Below, in pieces: positions 13,181 to 14,613 of a stretch of DNA of 14,613 bases. Source of the DNA: Acidimicrobiia bacterium (GTDB lineage Bacteria > Actinomycetota > Acidimicrobiia > Acidimicrobiales > Acidimicrobilacustridaceae). Position numbers and translations under genes: made by a program. The stretch is taken from contig VERC01000027.1 in NCBI GenBank assembly GCA_018882825.1, positions 1 through 14,613 on the forward strand. Reading direction: 5' to 3'. The notes under the pieces are model-generated. The model saw only the letters and a program-made list of their open reading frames with translations. It had not been told where the DNA came from and did no database searches. How positions within the stretch are numbered: position 1 is the stretch's first letter; each line of letters starts with the position of its first letter.

Positions 13181-14577
13181 GGGTGGACCAGCCTGCCGTT
13201 CACCCAGGTGTGCCGCACACGGGACCGATCGGGATCGGCCAGCGCGTCGGGCAGCGGCGCATCGAGCAGCACGAGGTCGGCCGCTGCACCACGCACCACT
13301 CGGCGGATCGGTCCGGTCGGGGCCAGTGGATCGGCGAGGTACATGGCCAGGGCCTCGGCCGCCGTGATCGCCTCGTCGGGACCGACGACGGCCCCAGAAC
13401 GCGTACGGCGATCGACGGCGGCACGGATGGCGCGCCACGGATCGATGGAGGTGACAGGAGCATCACTGCCGATGAGCACCGGGACGCCCGCCGCTCGCAA
13501 CGACCGGATGCGGTGCAGGACCGGCAGGTCGACCGCGTCGACGACGTCGAGGTGGTGATCACCGCGCTCGTGGACGAGCGCCGGTTGCACGACGACGGTG
13601 ATCTGCGATCGAGCGAGGAGGTCATCGAGTTCGACGGGCAGTACCGAACCGTGCTCGATGCGATCACCGGCGATGGGACCGGCCATGGCCAACGCGGTGG
13701 CGGCCGCGACGTTCTCGGCCCGAGTGACGGCATGGATGGCGACCGCCCGCCCCCCGGCGTGACGGTCGGCGATGGCGGCGGCGAGGGCGTCGACGTCGAG
13801 TCCGCGCACCTCGTCGGCCAGCACCTTGGCCGGTCCGGCCACCGCAAGACCGTCGAGATCCTCGTCATCGGTGCCCAACACCACCAGTCGTTGCGGCAAC
13901 GAACCCGTTCGGCGGGCGACCAGCAGCGCCTCGAGGCGTGCGGCGCCCAACGACACCGTGGCATCGGTGACGCCGGTCAGGCCCAGCGCCGCCAGCTCGG
14001 ACCCGAGATCGTCGAGGGGCGGCGGCACGGGCCCGAGGCGACGGGCCAACCAGTCGTCGGCCCGCAGGATCGTGCCCGTGGGCGCGCCGTCGCCGTCGCG
14101 TTCGAGGGCGCCGAGCGGCGCGTCGTCGTTGCCGATCCGCTCGAGTCCCGACGTCGACAACGTCCACGCCAGCCCCGACCGGTGTTGCACCCGCACGGCC
14201 ACCCCGGGTCGGAGTGCGTCGAGCCGGCGACGGTCGACGGCTCCGTGACGATGTTCATCGTGTCCCCCGACCCGCACCCAACCGACGTCGTCGACGACCG
14301 CATCGGCGACGACGCGGTCGAACGCGGTCGGCGTGTCGCAGGCGTCGACATCGACGCCGTGACGACGAGCGGCGATGGCCGACAGGTGCACATGATGGTC
14401 ATGGAGACCGGGCAACAGCGCACCGCCGGCACCGTCGACGAACACGACTTCATCCCGCGACGAGGGCCGGAGGTCGTCGCCGATGGCGGCGATCCGACCG
14501 TCGGCCACCATCACATCGGTGCGAGCGCCTTCGACCTCGACTGCGCGCAGCAACACATCGGGGGTCGGCGTCACCAC
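13177..14577 (-). CDS. Amidohydrolase 3 family protein (YtcJ-like)
   Basis: A protein of 466 residues from the GTG at 14577. It opens with the beta-sandwich VLLRAVEVEG, then LLPGLHDHHVHL with H62-x-H64. K251 lies in AGPAKVLADE, at the place of the metal-bridging lysine. H282 is in AIHAVTRAENV, H309 in RIEHGS, and the barrel-end aspartate D372 in LIGSDAPV. The sandwich returns at ADLVLLDAPL. Family members hydrolyse amides or cyclic amides, but most have no tested substrate. Start is uncertain: two GTG codons are adjacent (14577 and 14574) and the frame stays open to the window edge. The upstream residues look non-coding and the GTG gives the usual N-terminus. No ribosome site is clear. Its TGA overlaps the next ATG in ATGA, so it heads, or is part of, the minus-strand operon. 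It is a different subfamily from the amidohydrolase at 8055. Confidence 0.87.
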   Translation of the reverse strand: MVTPTPDVLLRAVEVEGARTDVMVADGRIAAIGDDLRPSSRDEVVFVDGAGGALLPGLHDHHVHLSAIAARRHGVDVDACDTPTAFDRVVADAVVDDVGWVRVGGHDEHRHGAVDRRRLDALRPGVAVRVQHRSGLAWTLSTSGLERIGNDDAPLGALERDGDGAPTGTILRADDWLARRLGPVPPPLDDLGSELAALGLTGVTDATVSLGAARLEALLVARRTGSLPQRLVVLGTDDEDLDGLAVAGPAKVLADEVRGLDVDALAAAIADRHAGGRAVAIHAVTRAENVAAATALAMAGPIAGDRIEHGSVLPVELDDLLARSQITVVVQPALVHERGDHHLDVVDAVDLPVLHRIRSLRAAGVPVLIGSDAPVTSIDPWRAIRAAVDRRTRSGAVVGPDEAITAAEALAMYLADPLAPTGPIRRVVRGAAADLVLLDAPLPDALADPDRSRVRHTWVNGRLVHP

Positions 14578-14613
14578 ACCACCGTTGCACCCATCGCTGC
14601 GCTGCGCGCCACC

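Noticed and set aside
12071..13558. A 495-codon plus-strand frame antisense to the crotonase and amidohydrolase
   Set aside because: No domain motifs; the minus-strand frames carry full active sites and overlapping start/stop signals.
10..14600. Phage, transposon, CRISPR, tRNA or toxin-antitoxin content
   Set aside because: No integrase or transposase motifs, no regularly spaced repeats, no cloverleaf-like sequence and no small paired genes were seen; composition looks uniform throughout.

Overview
The window is very GC-rich and densely coding, with 13 protein genes (two reaching or possibly crossing a window edge) and no RNA gene, insertion sequence or CRISPR array that I can see. Third-codon GC bias, overlapping stop/start codons, GTG starts, a PaaX-type regulator and repeated TAGNNT boxes 6-8 nt before start codons all point to an actinobacterium. 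The mix of amidohydrolases, a FadD-like ligase and a lone Rieske oxygenase would suit an environmental member such as Acidimicrobiia. That placement is inference and cannot be confirmed from this sequence alone.

Layout. Positions 1-1812 (+) hold the 3' part of an enolase-superfamily gene of the MenC / N-succinylamino acid racemase type, then a short-chain dehydrogenase with its own leaderless promoter. Positions 1850-4360 (-) hold a lipoprotein gene followed by an N-acyl-D-amino-acid deacylase-family amidohydrolase. A 69-bp divergent promoter region (4361-4429) separates these from a (+) block. That block has two overlapping genes for paralogous double-hotdog thioesterase-like proteins (4430-6144) and an acyl-CoA ligase (6247-7953) preceded by a TetR-style palindrome. 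A 101-bp convergent gap (7954-8054) carries two hairpins.

Positions 8055-14577 (-) read as one long operon-like run, in transcription order: amidohydrolase 3 family, crotonase with an unusual N-terminal half, small SAM methyltransferase, Rieske oxygenase, PaaX-family repressor and amidohydrolase 2 family. Four of the junctions are overlaps or short gaps. The last gene also seems to have its own leaderless promoter, built on the stop codon of the regulator.

How the genes may work together (inference). The Rieske protein would oxygenate an unknown cyclic or quaternary-amine-like substrate. The two amidohydrolases would hydrolyse or decarboxylate intermediates. The crotonase and FadD-like ligase would handle CoA thioesters, the hotdog proteins would release acids from CoA, and the PaaX-like repressor would sense a CoA thioester. 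The left side looks separate: a racemase of the OSBS/NSAR family near a D-aminoacylase homologue could interconvert and hydrolyse N-acyl amino acids. No gap longer than 300 bases lacks a gene.
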